Below, one piece after another: positions 7,440 through 15,339 of a stretch of 41,182 nucleotides of DNA. Numbering within the stretch: position 1 is the first letter of the stretch; each line of letters begins with the position of its first letter. Location: NCBI GenBank assembly GCA_900757505.1, contig CAAEOE010000014.1, forward strand, positions 1-41,182. The letters are read 5' to 3'. Both the position numbers and the translations under genes were made by a program. The DNA comes from an uncultured Collinsella sp. Its GTDB lineage: Bacteria > Actinomycetota > Coriobacteriia > Coriobacteriales > Coriobacteriaceae. The notes under the pieces are model-generated. The model searched no databases and was not told where the DNA came from. It saw only the letters and a program-made list of their open reading frames with translations.

Positions 7440-9332
7440 ATGGAGATGGATGACAACAAGCGTAGACGGAATATGATCCTCTACGTGCTCATCGCCTTCG
7501 TCGTCTACCTCGTGCTCTCGACCGTTCTGTTCCCCAACATCGGTCACACGCAGCAGATTACGAAGACCGATTACTCGACGTTTGTCAAAGCGCTCGATAA
7601 GAAGAGTGTCGACAAGGTCGAGTACAACACGGACGATTACTCGATTTATTACACCAAGAAGGGCGAGGACGAGAACATCGCCTATAAGACGACCGGTGTG
7701 CCGAACGATGCGGGCTTTACCGATCGCGTGCTTGAGTCTGGCGCTTCGCTGGAGTCGGTCGTTCCCGATAAAAACTCGGGTTTGATGACCTACTACCTGC
7801 TTACGCTCATCCTTCCCATGGCGATTTTCTTCCTGATCGGCTGGTGGCTCAACCGCCGCATGAAGAAGGCCATGGGTGATGACGGTCCTTCGATGAACTT
7901 TGGCGGCGGTGGCTTTGGCGGCGGCGGACTGGGTAAGTCCGGCGCGCGCGTGATCGCCTCCAAGGACGTGGGCGTGACCTTTAAGGACGTCGCCGGCCAG
8001 GAAGAGGCCAAGGAGTCTCTCAAGGAGGTCGTCGACTTTCTGGAGAAGCCGCAGCGCTATGAGGAGATCGGCGCCAAGTTGCCGCGCGGTGCTCTCCTTG
8101 TTGGCCCTCCGGGTACCGGTAAGACCCTGCTTGCCAAGGCTGTTGCCGGCGAGGCGGGCGTTCCGTTCTTTAGCATTTCGGGCTCTGAGTTCGTTGAGAT
8201 GTTTGTCGGTCGCGGCGCTGCTAAGGTTCGTGACCTGTTTAAGCAGGCCAAGGAAAAGGCGCCGTGTATCGTCTTTATCGATGAGATCGATACCATCGGT
8301 AAGAAGCGCGACGGCGGCGGCTTTAGCGGCAACGACGAGCGCGAGCAGACGCTCAATCAGTTGCTGACCGAGATGGATGGATTCGACAACCACAAGGGTA
8401 TCGTTGTCCTTGCCGCAACAAACCGCCCCGACAGTCTCGATCCGGCGCTGCTGCGCCCCGGTCGTTTTGACCGCCGCATCCCCGTCGAGTTGCCCGATCT
8501 GACCGGCCGTAAGAACATCCTCGAGCTCCACGCCAAGAGCGTGAAGACCCAACCGCCGATTGATCTGACCGCGATTGCCCGCGCCACGCCCGGTGCCTCG
8601 GGCGCCGACCTGGCCAACATCATCAACGAAGGTGCCCTGCGTGCCGTCCGCGAGGGTCGCAAGCGCGCCACGCAGGACGATTTTGAGGAGTCGGTGGAGG
8701 TTGTCATCGCCGGTCAGCAGCGCAAGTCCACGGTGCTGTCCGATCACGAGAAGCAGGTCGTTTCTTACCACGAGATCGGTCATGCTATCGTTGCCGCCCG
8801 CCAGAAGGGCTCTGCGCCGGTCACCAAGATCACCATCGTGCCGCGCACGAGCGGTGCTCTGGGCTACACCATGCAGGTCGAGGAGGATGAGCGCTTCCTG
8901 ACCACGCGCCAGGAGGTGCTGGACAAGCTCGCCGTCTACTGCGGCGGACGTGCCGCCGAGGAGCTCATCTTTGGCGAGATGACGACCGGCGCCGCCAACG
9001 ATATCGAGCAGGCAACCAAGCTCGCCCGCAACATGGTGACGCGCTTTGGTATGTCCGATGAGTTTGGCATGATGGCACTCGGTACCGTCCAGAACGCGTA
9101 CCTCAACCAGGATACGTCGCTCACCTGCGCCCCCGGCACGGCCGAGCGCGTGGACGCGATTGTCGCCAAACTGATCGAGGACGCGCATGATCGCGCCCTG
9201 CAGATCCTGAAGGAGAACAAGTTCAAGCTCCACGAGCTGGCTCGTTATCTGTACAAGAAGGAGACGATCACGGGCGAGGAGTTTATGAATCTTCTCACGC
9301 GCGAAAATCCGCTGATGCCTAAGCAGCAGTAA
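7440..9332 (+). CDS. ftsH: ATP-dependent zinc metalloprotease FtsH
   Basis: Membrane-anchored AAA+ protease that degrades misfolded membrane and regulatory proteins. In order: transmembrane helix at about 13-30, an extracytoplasmic domain, a second helix around 125-145 (YYLLTLILPMAIFFLIGWWL), a Gly-rich linker, the AAA domain with Walker A GPPGTGKT (222-229), Walker B IVFIDEID and the second region of homology ATNRPDSLDPALLRPGRFD, then the zinc motif HEIGH (444-448) and a downstream Asp (ANDIEQATKLAR) as third ligand. The start is uncertain: ATG 7425, 7440 and 7446 are all in frame; GGAG 9 bases upstream favours 7440. It ends at a strong terminator. Confidence 0.96.
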   Translation: MEMDDNKRRRNMILYVLIAFVVYLVLSTVLFPNIGHTQQITKTDYSTFVKALDKKSVDKVEYNTDDYSIYYTKKGEDENIAYKTTGVPNDAGFTDRVLESGASLESVVPDKNSGLMTYYLLTLILPMAIFFLIGWWLNRRMKKAMGDDGPSMNFGGGGFGGGGLGKSGARVIASKDVGVTFKDVAGQEEAKESLKEVVDFLEKPQRYEEIGAKLPRGALLVGPPGTGKTLLAKAVAGEAGVPFFSISGSEFVEMFVGRGAAKVRDLFKQAKEKAPCIVFIDEIDTIGKKRDGGGFSGNDEREQTLNQLLTEMDGFDNHKGIVVLAATNRPDSLDPALLRPGRFDRRIPVELPDLTGRKNILELHAKSVKTQPPIDLTAIARATPGASGADLANIINEGALRAVREGRKRATQDDFEESVEVVIAGQQRKSTVLSDHEKQVVSYHEIGHAIVAARQKGSAPVTKITIVPRTSGALGYTMQVEEDERFLTTRQEVLDKLAVYCGGRAAEELIFGEMTTGAANDIEQATKLARNMVTRFGMSDEFGMMALGTVQNAYLNQDTSLTCAPGTAERVDAIVAKLIEDAHDRALQILKENKFKLHELARYLYKKETITGEEFMNLLTRENPLMPKQQ

Positions 9333-9353
9333 GGTTGGTTGCGCAGTGTCAAT

Positions 9354-9390
9354 CGCCCCATTTGAGTGTCCATCTCAAATGGGGCGTTTT
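9354..9390 (+). terminator. Rho-independent terminator after ftsH
   Basis: A perfect 13-bp stem (9354-9366 with 9374-9386, CGCCCCATTTGAG) has a 7-nt loop and is followed by TTTT. Confidence 0.9.
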
Positions 9391-9407
9391 GCTTGAGAGG
9401 GATGCAT

Positions 9408-9860
9408 ATGAAGATCGTGGTGAGTGCCTGTTTGATGGGCGAGAGCTGCAAGTATAACGGGCTCGACAACTACCACCGCGCGTTGGTCGAGGCCTGCGAG
9501 CGTACAGGGACTGAGGTCCTCTTGGTGTGCCCCGAGGTTTTTGGTGGCTTGCCCACACCGCGCGATCCCTCCGAGATCGTGGACGGCGAGGTCCGTACCT
9601 GCGAGGGTGCCTCGGTCGATCGCGAGTTTCGCCTGGGCGCTCAACGTGCGCTCGACATGTGCGAGCAGGCGGGCGGCCCGTCCGAGATTGCTGCGTGCGT
9701 CTTGCAGGACCGCAGTCCCTCGTGCGGTGCGGGTCGCATCTACGACGGTACCTTTAGCGGTACGCTCACCGCGGGCAACGGCGTCTTCGTTGATCTGTTG
9801 CTGCGTCACGGCTATCGCGTTATACCAGCTAGCGAGTTCGACCCCAGCATGCTGAAATAG
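9408..9860 (+). CDS. DUF523 family protein
   Basis: Small (150-residue) cytoplasmic protein of unknown function. It shows the family signature: an N-terminal VSACLMGESCKYNG with two cysteines, VCPEVFGGLPTPRDPSEI, and QDRSPSCGAGRIYDGTFSG. Conserved cysteines at the start and in CPE and SPSCG suggest metal, Fe-S or thiol chemistry, but no activity is established. ATG 9408 is preferred because GAGAGG at 9395-9400 is spaced 7 bases; ATG 9402 is also in frame. It is isolated between two terminators, so probably monocistronic. Confidence 0.88.
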   Translation: MKIVVSACLMGESCKYNGLDNYHRALVEACERTGTEVLLVCPEVFGGLPTPRDPSEIVDGEVRTCEGASVDREFRLGAQRALDMCEQAGGPSEIAACVLQDRSPSCGAGRIYDGTFSGTLTAGNGVFVDLLLRHGYRVIPASEFDPSMLK

Positions 9861-9869
9861 CAAATGAAT

Positions 9870-9902
9870 GGGGCGGCCAACGAGTAGATGGTCGCCCCTT
9901 TT
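9870..9902 (+). terminator. Rho-independent terminator after the DUF523 gene
   Basis: GGGGCG-GCCA (9870-9879) pairs with TGG-TCGCCCC (9889-9898), followed by TTTT. Confidence 0.85.
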
Positions 9903-9954
9903 GCTGGCAAGCTAAACTATTTGTATAACTATTCAATGGTATTTACCGATATAA

Positions 9955-9991
9955 AACCTGCCAAAATAAACCTGTCCCTTTTTGGCAGGTT
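9955..9991 (-). terminator. Terminator of the alcohol dehydrogenase-like gene
   Basis: A 12-bp perfect stem, AACCTGCCAAAA (9955-9966) with TTTTGGCAGGTT (9980-9991). On the minus strand the stem runs into a T tract, immediately after the stop codon at 9998-9996. Confidence 0.85.
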
Positions 9992-9995
9992 GGGC

Positions 9996-11078
9996 CTAGA
10001 GCGTGTGTCCGTAGGCGTTGGCGGCCTTGATGGCGGCGGCGAACTTCTCGTCAGTGAAGGGCTCCGGGTTGCCCTGCTTCCACTCGTTGGTGGCGTGCGC
10101 GTACTCGCACAGGGCCGGGATATCGGACTCGGAAAGCCCGACCTGCTCAAGCGTCACGGGCAGGCCCATCTGCTTGTTAAAGGCCGCGTAGCGCTCAAGG
10201 TTCTCGGTATCGCCCGTATAGGCGAACAGCACGAGCACGCCCAGGCTCACGACTTCGCCGTGCAGGTAGGTGCCCTCGCGCGGAATGCTGCATGTGGCGT
10301 TGTAGAATGCGTGCGCCACGCTCGAGTTGTAGTAGTAATCGTTCTGGTTCGTCAGGTTCGAGACATAGCCCGTGTTGACCACGATGTCGAGCGCGATCTG
10401 CTTGACGGCTTCGCTCGACAGGTTCTTGCGTACGTCCTCAAGACCCTGGACGCCATAAGTAAACAGCGGCTCGGAGCAGGTGTGGGCGAGTGCCAGGCCA
10501 AGACCGGCGGTATGCTCCAAATTACCGGCGCTCGTGGCGTACTCGACCTCGGGCTGCTTGGACAGGGCATCGCCCACGCCGGCCCAGAAGTACTCCGCCG
10601 GAGCCTCAGCGATGATCTTGGGGTTGATGAAGATGTGCGCGGGGCGGTTGGGGTACGAATAGCCCTCGAGCGAGCCGTCGTCGTTGTACACGACGGCAAT
10701 GGCGGTCGCGGCGGAGCAGTTGGAACAGATCGTCGGGACGGTGAAGACTATCTTCTTGAGCTCGATGGCTGCGGTCTTCACGGTGTCGAGCGCCTTGCCG
10801 CCGCCGCAGGCGATGAGCACGTCGGCTTCCTGGCAGGCGGGGGAGTTTACGACCTTGGCGATATTGGCCCGCGTGCTGTTGGTGCCGTAGACGCGCGTCT
10901 CCAGAACCTCGACGTCGGTGCCTGCCAGCGCGGCTTCGATACCGGGAAGGGCTGCGGCCAGTGCTCGCTTGCCGCCAATGATGGCGACCTTGGTCGCTCC
11001 GTATTCGGCCAGCGCGCCGGGCAGCTCGTCAAAGCAATCCTCGCCGACGGTGTAGTCGCTCATTCCAATCGTGCGCAT
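9996..11078 (-). CDS. Iron-containing alcohol dehydrogenase family protein, glycerol dehydrogenase-like
   Basis: Predicted NAD(P)-dependent polyol or alcohol oxidoreductase of the group III metal-dependent family. The 360 residues show the nucleotide-binding GGGKALDTVK, VPTICSNCSAATAIAVVYND (where GldA has a similar PTIAST segment), and metal-site regions around GVGDALSK and HGEVVSLGVL. The C-terminal half ends in an all-helical domain. It resembles GldA in overall plan, but the CSNCS stretch is unusual and the real substrate is uncertain. AAGAAGG lies about 6 bases before the ATG. It is monocistronic with its own terminator. Confidence 0.85.
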   Translation of the reverse strand: MRTIGMSDYTVGEDCFDELPGALAEYGATKVAIIGGKRALAAALPGIEAALAGTDVEVLETRVYGTNSTRANIAKVVNSPACQEADVLIACGGGKALDTVKTAAIELKKIVFTVPTICSNCSAATAIAVVYNDDGSLEGYSYPNRPAHIFINPKIIAEAPAEYFWAGVGDALSKQPEVEYATSAGNLEHTAGLGLALAHTCSEPLFTYGVQGLEDVRKNLSSEAVKQIALDIVVNTGYVSNLTNQNDYYYNSSVAHAFYNATCSIPREGTYLHGEVVSLGVLVLFAYTGDTENLERYAAFNKQMGLPVTLEQVGLSESDIPALCEYAHATNEWKQGNPEPFTDEKFAAAIKAANAYGHTL

Positions 11079-11202
11079 AGGTGCCTTCTTTCGTTCGATA
11101 GAGTGCTTTCAGGTATTTTGCTCCTAGAGAAGGGCTGTAATAGCAAGAAATTTCGAACGTATAAAACCAGTGTTGAGGGTTTTTCGCCGGCGCGGAACGT
11201 GC

Positions 11203-11208
11203 TAGCAT
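11203..11208 (+). promoter_or_regulatory. Probable -10 box for the ileS leader
   Basis: TAGCAT, part of TAGCATACT, lies about 15 bases before the T-box RNA would begin. The -35 element is unclear. The rest of 11079-11200 shows nothing I can name. Confidence 0.35.
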
Positions 11209-11221
11209 ACTCCGCATAAGC

Positions 11222-11521
11222 GTTGATGGGGACGAGTAGTCGGCCGTCCGCATGTTACAGAGAGCGGGGGGCGCTGAGAACCCGTGCATGCGACCGATGA
11301 AAATCACCCCGGAGCTGCGGTCCCAACGGACGTGCCTCGCAGGTTCGTCTTAGTAGACATCGCCGAGATGGTCGTCGATACAGGCCAGCCGAGTAACGGA
11401 TGCGAGCGCGCGAATACGCGGGCGAGGGCATCTAAGCTGGGTGGTTAAGCGAAGAGCTTTTGCGGGCGTGAAGCCCGTTTTGTGGCGCTTCGTCCCAGCT
11501 TGCAGGGACGGGCGCTTTTTT
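11222..11521 (+). ncRNA. T-box riboswitch, isoleucine-specific, leader of ileS
   Basis: A cis-acting RNA that reads the charging state of tRNA-Ile. Stem I landmarks are present in order: GATGGGGACGAGTAGT at the base (11225-11240), the ACAGAGAGC loop element, GCTGAGAA, and the specifier region GATGAAAATCACC with Ile codon ATC at 11303-11305, then CCGGAGCTG. The antiterminator forms from AAGCTGGG (11434-11441) with CCCAGCTT (11494-11501), a 7-nt bulge TGGTTAA (11442-11448), and GCGAAG (11449-11454) with CTTCGT (11488-11493). The bulge UGGU can pair with the ACCA end of an uncharged tRNA. The competing terminator at 11485-11521 shows that control is transcriptional. The bulge departs from the usual UGGNACC. 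Confidence 0.92.
11485..11521 (+). terminator. T-box regulatory terminator of ileS
   Basis: GCGC-TT-CGTCCC (11485-11496) pairs with GGGACG-G-GCGC (11505-11515), followed by six T. It shares CGTCCC with the antiterminator, so the two folds exclude each other. Confidence 0.88.
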
Positions 11522-11564
11522 GGTGCCCAACGGGCGTGCGCGCCCACGACATGAAAGGGGTACC

Positions 11565-14366
11565 GTGGCAAACGAGTACAAGCAGACGATGAATCTGCCC
11601 AAGACCGGTTTTCCCATGCGTGCCGGTCTTTCCAAGTCCGAGCCCAAGCGACTCAAGGACTGGCAGGACAACAAGGTCTACGAGCAGGTTCTGAAGAAGA
11701 ACGAGGGTCACAAGAAGTTCGTGCTGCACGACGGTCCTCCGTACGCCAACGGCCCGATCCACATCGGCCATGCCATGAACAAGATCTCCAAGGACATGAT
11801 CAACCGCTACTGGATGATGCAGGGCTATGAGGTTCCCTATGTCCCCGGTTGGGACTGCCATGGCCAGCCGATCGAGCACAAGGTCGAGGAAAAGCTCGGC
11901 ACCGAGAAGTTCAACCAGACCTCCACGGCCAAGATCCGCGAGCTTTGCAACGAGTTCGCTGTCGAGAACATCGAGCTCCAGAAGGCCGGCTTCCGTCGCT
12001 TGGGCGTGCTTGGCGACTGGGACAACCCGTATCTGACGCTCTATCACCAGCACGACGCCGCCGACATCGAGGTCTTCAAGGCCATGTTCGATAAGGGCAT
12101 GATCTATCGCGGTCACAAGCCGGTTCACTGGTGCAAGCACTGCCACACCGCGCTGGCCGAGGCCGAGATCGAGTACTCCGACGAGACGAGCCCGTCCATT
12201 TTCGTGCGCTTCGAGATGACTTCCAAGCCCGCCGGCCTCGAGAACTTCGACGGCCCGGTTGACTTTATCATCTGGACGACCACGCCGTGGACCATCCCCT
12301 CCGACCAGGCCGTTTCCCTCAAGCCCGGCGCCGCCTACGTTGCCGTTGAGCACGATGGTCGTGCCGAGGTCATGCTCGAGGACCTGGCTCCCAAGTGCTG
12401 TGAGGAGTTTGGCTGGGAGTACACCCCGGTTATGGTCGACGGCAAGCCCTATGTGGTTCCCGCCGAGACCTTCCACCACATCCACTACAAGCAGCCAATC
12501 TTTGACGGTGTTGAGGGCGTGGCGCTGCTGGCCGATTACGTCGGTGTCGATGACGGTACCGGTATCGTCCACAACTCGCCCGGCCACGGCGTCGACGACT
12601 ATTTTGCCTGCCTCAAGGAGGGCATCACCGACATCTGCATGCCGGTCGATGACGACGGCAAGTTCTACACCGGTGAGGAGTTTGGCACCGGTGGCCCCTT
12701 CAGCGGTATGGATACCGATGAGGCCAACCCGCACATCATCGAGTTCCTGCGCGAGCGCGGAACCCTGGTCCTCGAGAAGAAGATCACGCACAGCTATCCG
12801 CACTGCTGGCGCTGCAAGCACCCGGTGCTCTTCCGTGCTACCGACCAGTGGTTTGTCTCGATGGACAAGACTGGTTTGCGCGAGCAGGCTGGCAAGGAGG
12901 TTCGCGAGTACGTCAAGTGGTATCCGGCTCACGCCGCCAACCGCATCGGCGCCATGGTTGAGCAGCGTCCCGACTGGTGCATCAGCCGTCAGCGCAACTG
13001 GGGCGTGCCTATCCCCAGCTACACCTGTGCCGACTGCGGCGAGAAGGTCATGAACGACGCCACGCTCGACGCCGTCATCAAGCTCTTCCACGAGAAGGGC
13101 TCCGACGCTTGGTTCACCGACGCTCCCGAGAGCTACCTGGGCGAGGCCTGCGTCTGCCCCAAGTGCGGCGGCCATCACCTCAAGGCCGATAAGGACATTC
13201 TCGACGTGTGGTGGGATTCCGGCGTCTCCTGGAAGGCCGTCTGCGAGTATCGCCCTGAGCTTGAGTACCCGGCGGATGTGTACCTCGAGGGCTCCGACCA
13301 GCATCGTGGTTGGTTCCAGAGCTCGCTGCTCACCTCGGTGGGTGCCAACGGCCACGCCCCGTACAAGGCAGTCGTCTCGCAGGGCTTCACCCTCGACGGC
13401 CAGGGCCGCAAGATGTCCAAGTCGCTCGGCAACGTCATCGACCCCAACAAGGTCTGCGACGAGATGGGCGCCGACATCATCCGTCTGTGGGTTGCGTCCG
13501 TCGATACCAGCTCCGACGTTTCCATCGACCATGAGATCCTTGCCCGTACGTCCGATGCCTACCGTCGTTTCCGCAACACGCTGCGCTTCCTGCTCTCCGA
13601 GCTTGAGGGTCAGTTTGAACCCGAGACCGACGGCGTCGCCTTTGCTGACTTACTGCCGCTCGACAAGCTCATGGTTGCCCGTCTGACCCAGGTCCAGGCC
13701 GAGGTCGACGACGCCTACGCCAGCTATGAGTTCCCGCGCGCCTACCGTGCGCTCTACGACTTCGTGGTGACCGAGCTTTCCAACGTGTACCTTGACGCCC
13801 TGAAGGACCGTCTGTACTGCGACAAGCTCGGCTCGCTCGAGCGCCGCAGCGCGCAGACCGTGCTGGCCGAGCTCTTCTCGATGCTCATGCGCGATCTGCA
13901 GCCGATCCTGTCCTACACGGTCGATGAGGCCATGGCCTATGCGCCCGCCGGCTGCGTCGATCACCAGAAGTACGCCGCGCTGCTCGATTGGTACAAGTCG
14001 CCCATCACGGTCGACGAGGCCAATGAGTTTGAGGGTGTGCTCGAGGCTTCGCTCGAACTCCGTAGCGCCGTGACCAAGTCCCTTGAGGATGCCCGCTCTG
14101 CCGGCACCTTCACCAAGAGCCAGCAGGTCCGCGTCAAGGCGGTCGTTCCCGCCGAGATGTACGCGCTGCTGACCGGCGACAAGGCTGTCGACCTGGCCGA
14201 GTTCTACATCGTCTCCGATGTTGAGCTGACCCAGGGCGAGGAGCTCTCCGTTGCTATCGAGGCTGCCGAGGGCGAGTGCTGCGACCGTTGCTGGAACTAC
14301 CGCACCACCGTCGGCGAGTACAACGGCCACGCGCATATCTGCAAGCGCTGCGCTGACGTTTTGTAG
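11565..14366 (+). CDS. ileS: Isoleucyl-tRNA synthetase
   Basis: Class I aminoacyl-tRNA synthetase that charges tRNA-Ile and edits valine. The 933 residues carry HIGH (66-69, in NGPIHIGHA), the WTTTPWTIPSDQA editing-domain segment, DWCISRQRNWGVPIP, KMSKS (616-620), and a C-terminal zinc knuckle CCDRCW...CKRC. Its length and terminal zinc finger match the bacterial-type enzyme. GTG 11565 follows AAAGGGG by about 5 bases; the frame runs upstream through the T-box terminator, so earlier starts are excluded. Expression should rise when tRNA-Ile is uncharged. The stop codon is inside a 16-bp hairpin. Confidence 0.97.
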   Translation: MANEYKQTMNLPKTGFPMRAGLSKSEPKRLKDWQDNKVYEQVLKKNEGHKKFVLHDGPPYANGPIHIGHAMNKISKDMINRYWMMQGYEVPYVPGWDCHGQPIEHKVEEKLGTEKFNQTSTAKIRELCNEFAVENIELQKAGFRRLGVLGDWDNPYLTLYHQHDAADIEVFKAMFDKGMIYRGHKPVHWCKHCHTALAEAEIEYSDETSPSIFVRFEMTSKPAGLENFDGPVDFIIWTTTPWTIPSDQAVSLKPGAAYVAVEHDGRAEVMLEDLAPKCCEEFGWEYTPVMVDGKPYVVPAETFHHIHYKQPIFDGVEGVALLADYVGVDDGTGIVHNSPGHGVDDYFACLKEGITDICMPVDDDGKFYTGEEFGTGGPFSGMDTDEANPHIIEFLRERGTLVLEKKITHSYPHCWRCKHPVLFRATDQWFVSMDKTGLREQAGKEVREYVKWYPAHAANRIGAMVEQRPDWCISRQRNWGVPIPSYTCADCGEKVMNDATLDAVIKLFHEKGSDAWFTDAPESYLGEACVCPKCGGHHLKADKDILDVWWDSGVSWKAVCEYRPELEYPADVYLEGSDQHRGWFQSSLLTSVGANGHAPYKAVVSQGFTLDGQGRKMSKSLGNVIDPNKVCDEMGADIIRLWVASVDTSSDVSIDHEILARTSDAYRRFRNTLRFLLSELEGQFEPETDGVAFADLLPLDKLMVARLTQVQAEVDDAYASYEFPRAYRALYDFVVTELSNVYLDALKDRLYCDKLGSLERRSAQTVLAELFSMLMRDLQPILSYTVDEAMAYAPAGCVDHQKYAALLDWYKSPITVDEANEFEGVLEASLELRSAVTKSLEDARSAGTFTKSQQVRVKAVVPAEMYALLTGDKAVDLAEFYIVSDVELTQGEELSVAIEAAEGECCDRCWNYRTTVGEYNGHAHICKRCADVL

Positions 14367-14397
14367 GTTACGGCGTTCTACGAACGCCGTAACCTAC
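14363..14397. repeat. Perfect 16-bp hairpin over the ileS stop codon
   Basis: Bases 14363-14378 and 14382-14397 are perfectly complementary (GTAGGTTACGGCGTTC arm) with a 3-nt loop. The ileS TAG (14364-14366) lies in the left arm. No T run follows, so it is not a standard terminator. Confidence 0.7.
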
Positions 14398-14400
14398 CGA

Positions 14401-14510
14401 CGCTGCAAACGCCCCTAAGCGGCAATCTGACGTTCAATCGTTGGTCGCGTACCAAAGTACGCTTCCCTCCTCTTTCACGTCACCTTGCTCGCTTAGGGAC
14501 GTTTTCGCTG
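14401..14510. repeat. Large imperfect inverted repeat in the ileS-lspA gap
   Basis: Arms at 14401-14432 and 14478-14510 share the complementary core AACGYCCCTAAGCG, then a matching CAA and TGACG. The centre holds a perfect hairpin, GCGTAC-CAAA-GTACGC (14447-14462). The whole could fold into a single stem of about 110 nt. I see no reading frame here. It may be a structured RNA or a miniature inverted-repeat element. The gap continues to 14588 with a smaller hairpin (TTTCGAC with GTCGAAA, 14568-14583). Confidence 0.6.
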
Positions 14511-14588
14511 TTGGTGACGGTAACGCGGCGTTTCCATTGCTGGAGCTAGAGGCTTTCTTTCGACTTGCGTTTTTAGTCGAAAGCTATT

Positions 14589-14627
14589 AAGCGACATTCC
14601 GTTATTCGGAATGTCGCTTTCGTTTTT
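14589..14627 (+). terminator. Strong rho-independent terminator before lspA
   Basis: AAGCGACATTCCG (14589-14601) pairs perfectly with CGGAATGTCGCTT (14607-14619) through a 5-nt loop, followed by TTTCGTTTTT. It would end transcripts from ileS or from the structured gap. The stretch 14628-14739 shows no further feature I can support. Confidence 0.9.
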
Positions 14628-14739
14628 AGCTGGTTATTTCGCTTGCGTTGGTGGATATGTCGTGCGTTCTGCGTATGGCAATATAAGATAGTTCTTTGTA
14701 TTAAACGTAATTCGATGATCTTGAGGGTAGGGGATTTCT

Positions 14740-15339
14740 TTGGGTCGTGCTGGGGATATGACGCCGCCTTTGCGCTGGCGGTTAGGTGTTGCTGGTGGGG
14801 TAGCGCTCGTTGTGCTGCTTGTTGATCAACTGACCAAGCTTGCGGTTCGTGCCGTGGGCGACGCTTTGCATGTGACCGTCATTCCCGGTGTCATCGACTT
14901 TCTATTTGTTCGCAATATCGGTGCCGCCTTTAGCATGGGAGAGGGACATGGCGTTGCGTTCGCTTTGCTGGCGCTTGCGGTCATTATCGCTATTGCCGTG
15001 TACTTGCTCCGTGCATCCCAGCTCGCCCATCTTGAGGTTGTGGGCATGGCTATGGTTGCTGGCGGCGCTATCGGCAACGCGATCGATCGCCTTGTCTTTG
15101 GCTTCGTGACCGATTTTATTGCCACCACCTTCATCGACTTCCCCGTCTTTAACGTGGCCGATATCGGCATCACCGTAGGCGTCGTGCTTGCCCTCATCGG
15201 CTACATGTTCTTGAGTCCCGCGGCCCGCGAGGTTGATGCGACTGCCGAGCTCAATGCCCGTGATGAGGCCCGCGCTAAGCGCAAAGCCAAGCAGCGTGGG
15301 GAGCGTGCCCGCAAGATTCGCGAAAGGAATGAGCGTTAA
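14740..15339 (+). CDS. lspA: Lipoprotein signal peptidase LspA
   Basis: Membrane aspartic protease (signal peptidase II) that removes the signal peptide of diacylglyceryl prolipoproteins. The 199 residues have four predicted membrane helices and the family motifs VDQLTK, VRNIGAAFSM, GNAIDRLVFGFVTDF (probable catalytic Asp125) and FNVADIGITVG (probable catalytic Asp141). The C-terminal 40 residues are highly charged (ARAKRKAKQRGERARKIRE), an extension beyond the usual 160-170 residues. TTG 14740 is chosen because TAGGGG lies 6 bases upstream; ATG 14758 has no usable site. It overlaps the next gene by one base. Confidence 0.93.
   Translation: MGRAGDMTPPLRWRLGVAGGVALVVLLVDQLTKLAVRAVGDALHVTVIPGVIDFLFVRNIGAAFSMGEGHGVAFALLALAVIIAIAVYLLRASQLAHLEVVGMAMVAGGAIGNAIDRLVFGFVTDFIATTFIDFPVFNVADIGITVGVVLALIGYMFLSPAAREVDATAELNARDEARAKRKAKQRGERARKIRERNER

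Noticed and set aside
7077..9233. A 718-codon minus-strand reading frame across ftsH
   Set aside because: It covers ftsH with unambiguous AAA and HEIGH motifs and runs into the cobO coding frame; it is an antisense shadow of GC-rich coding DNA.
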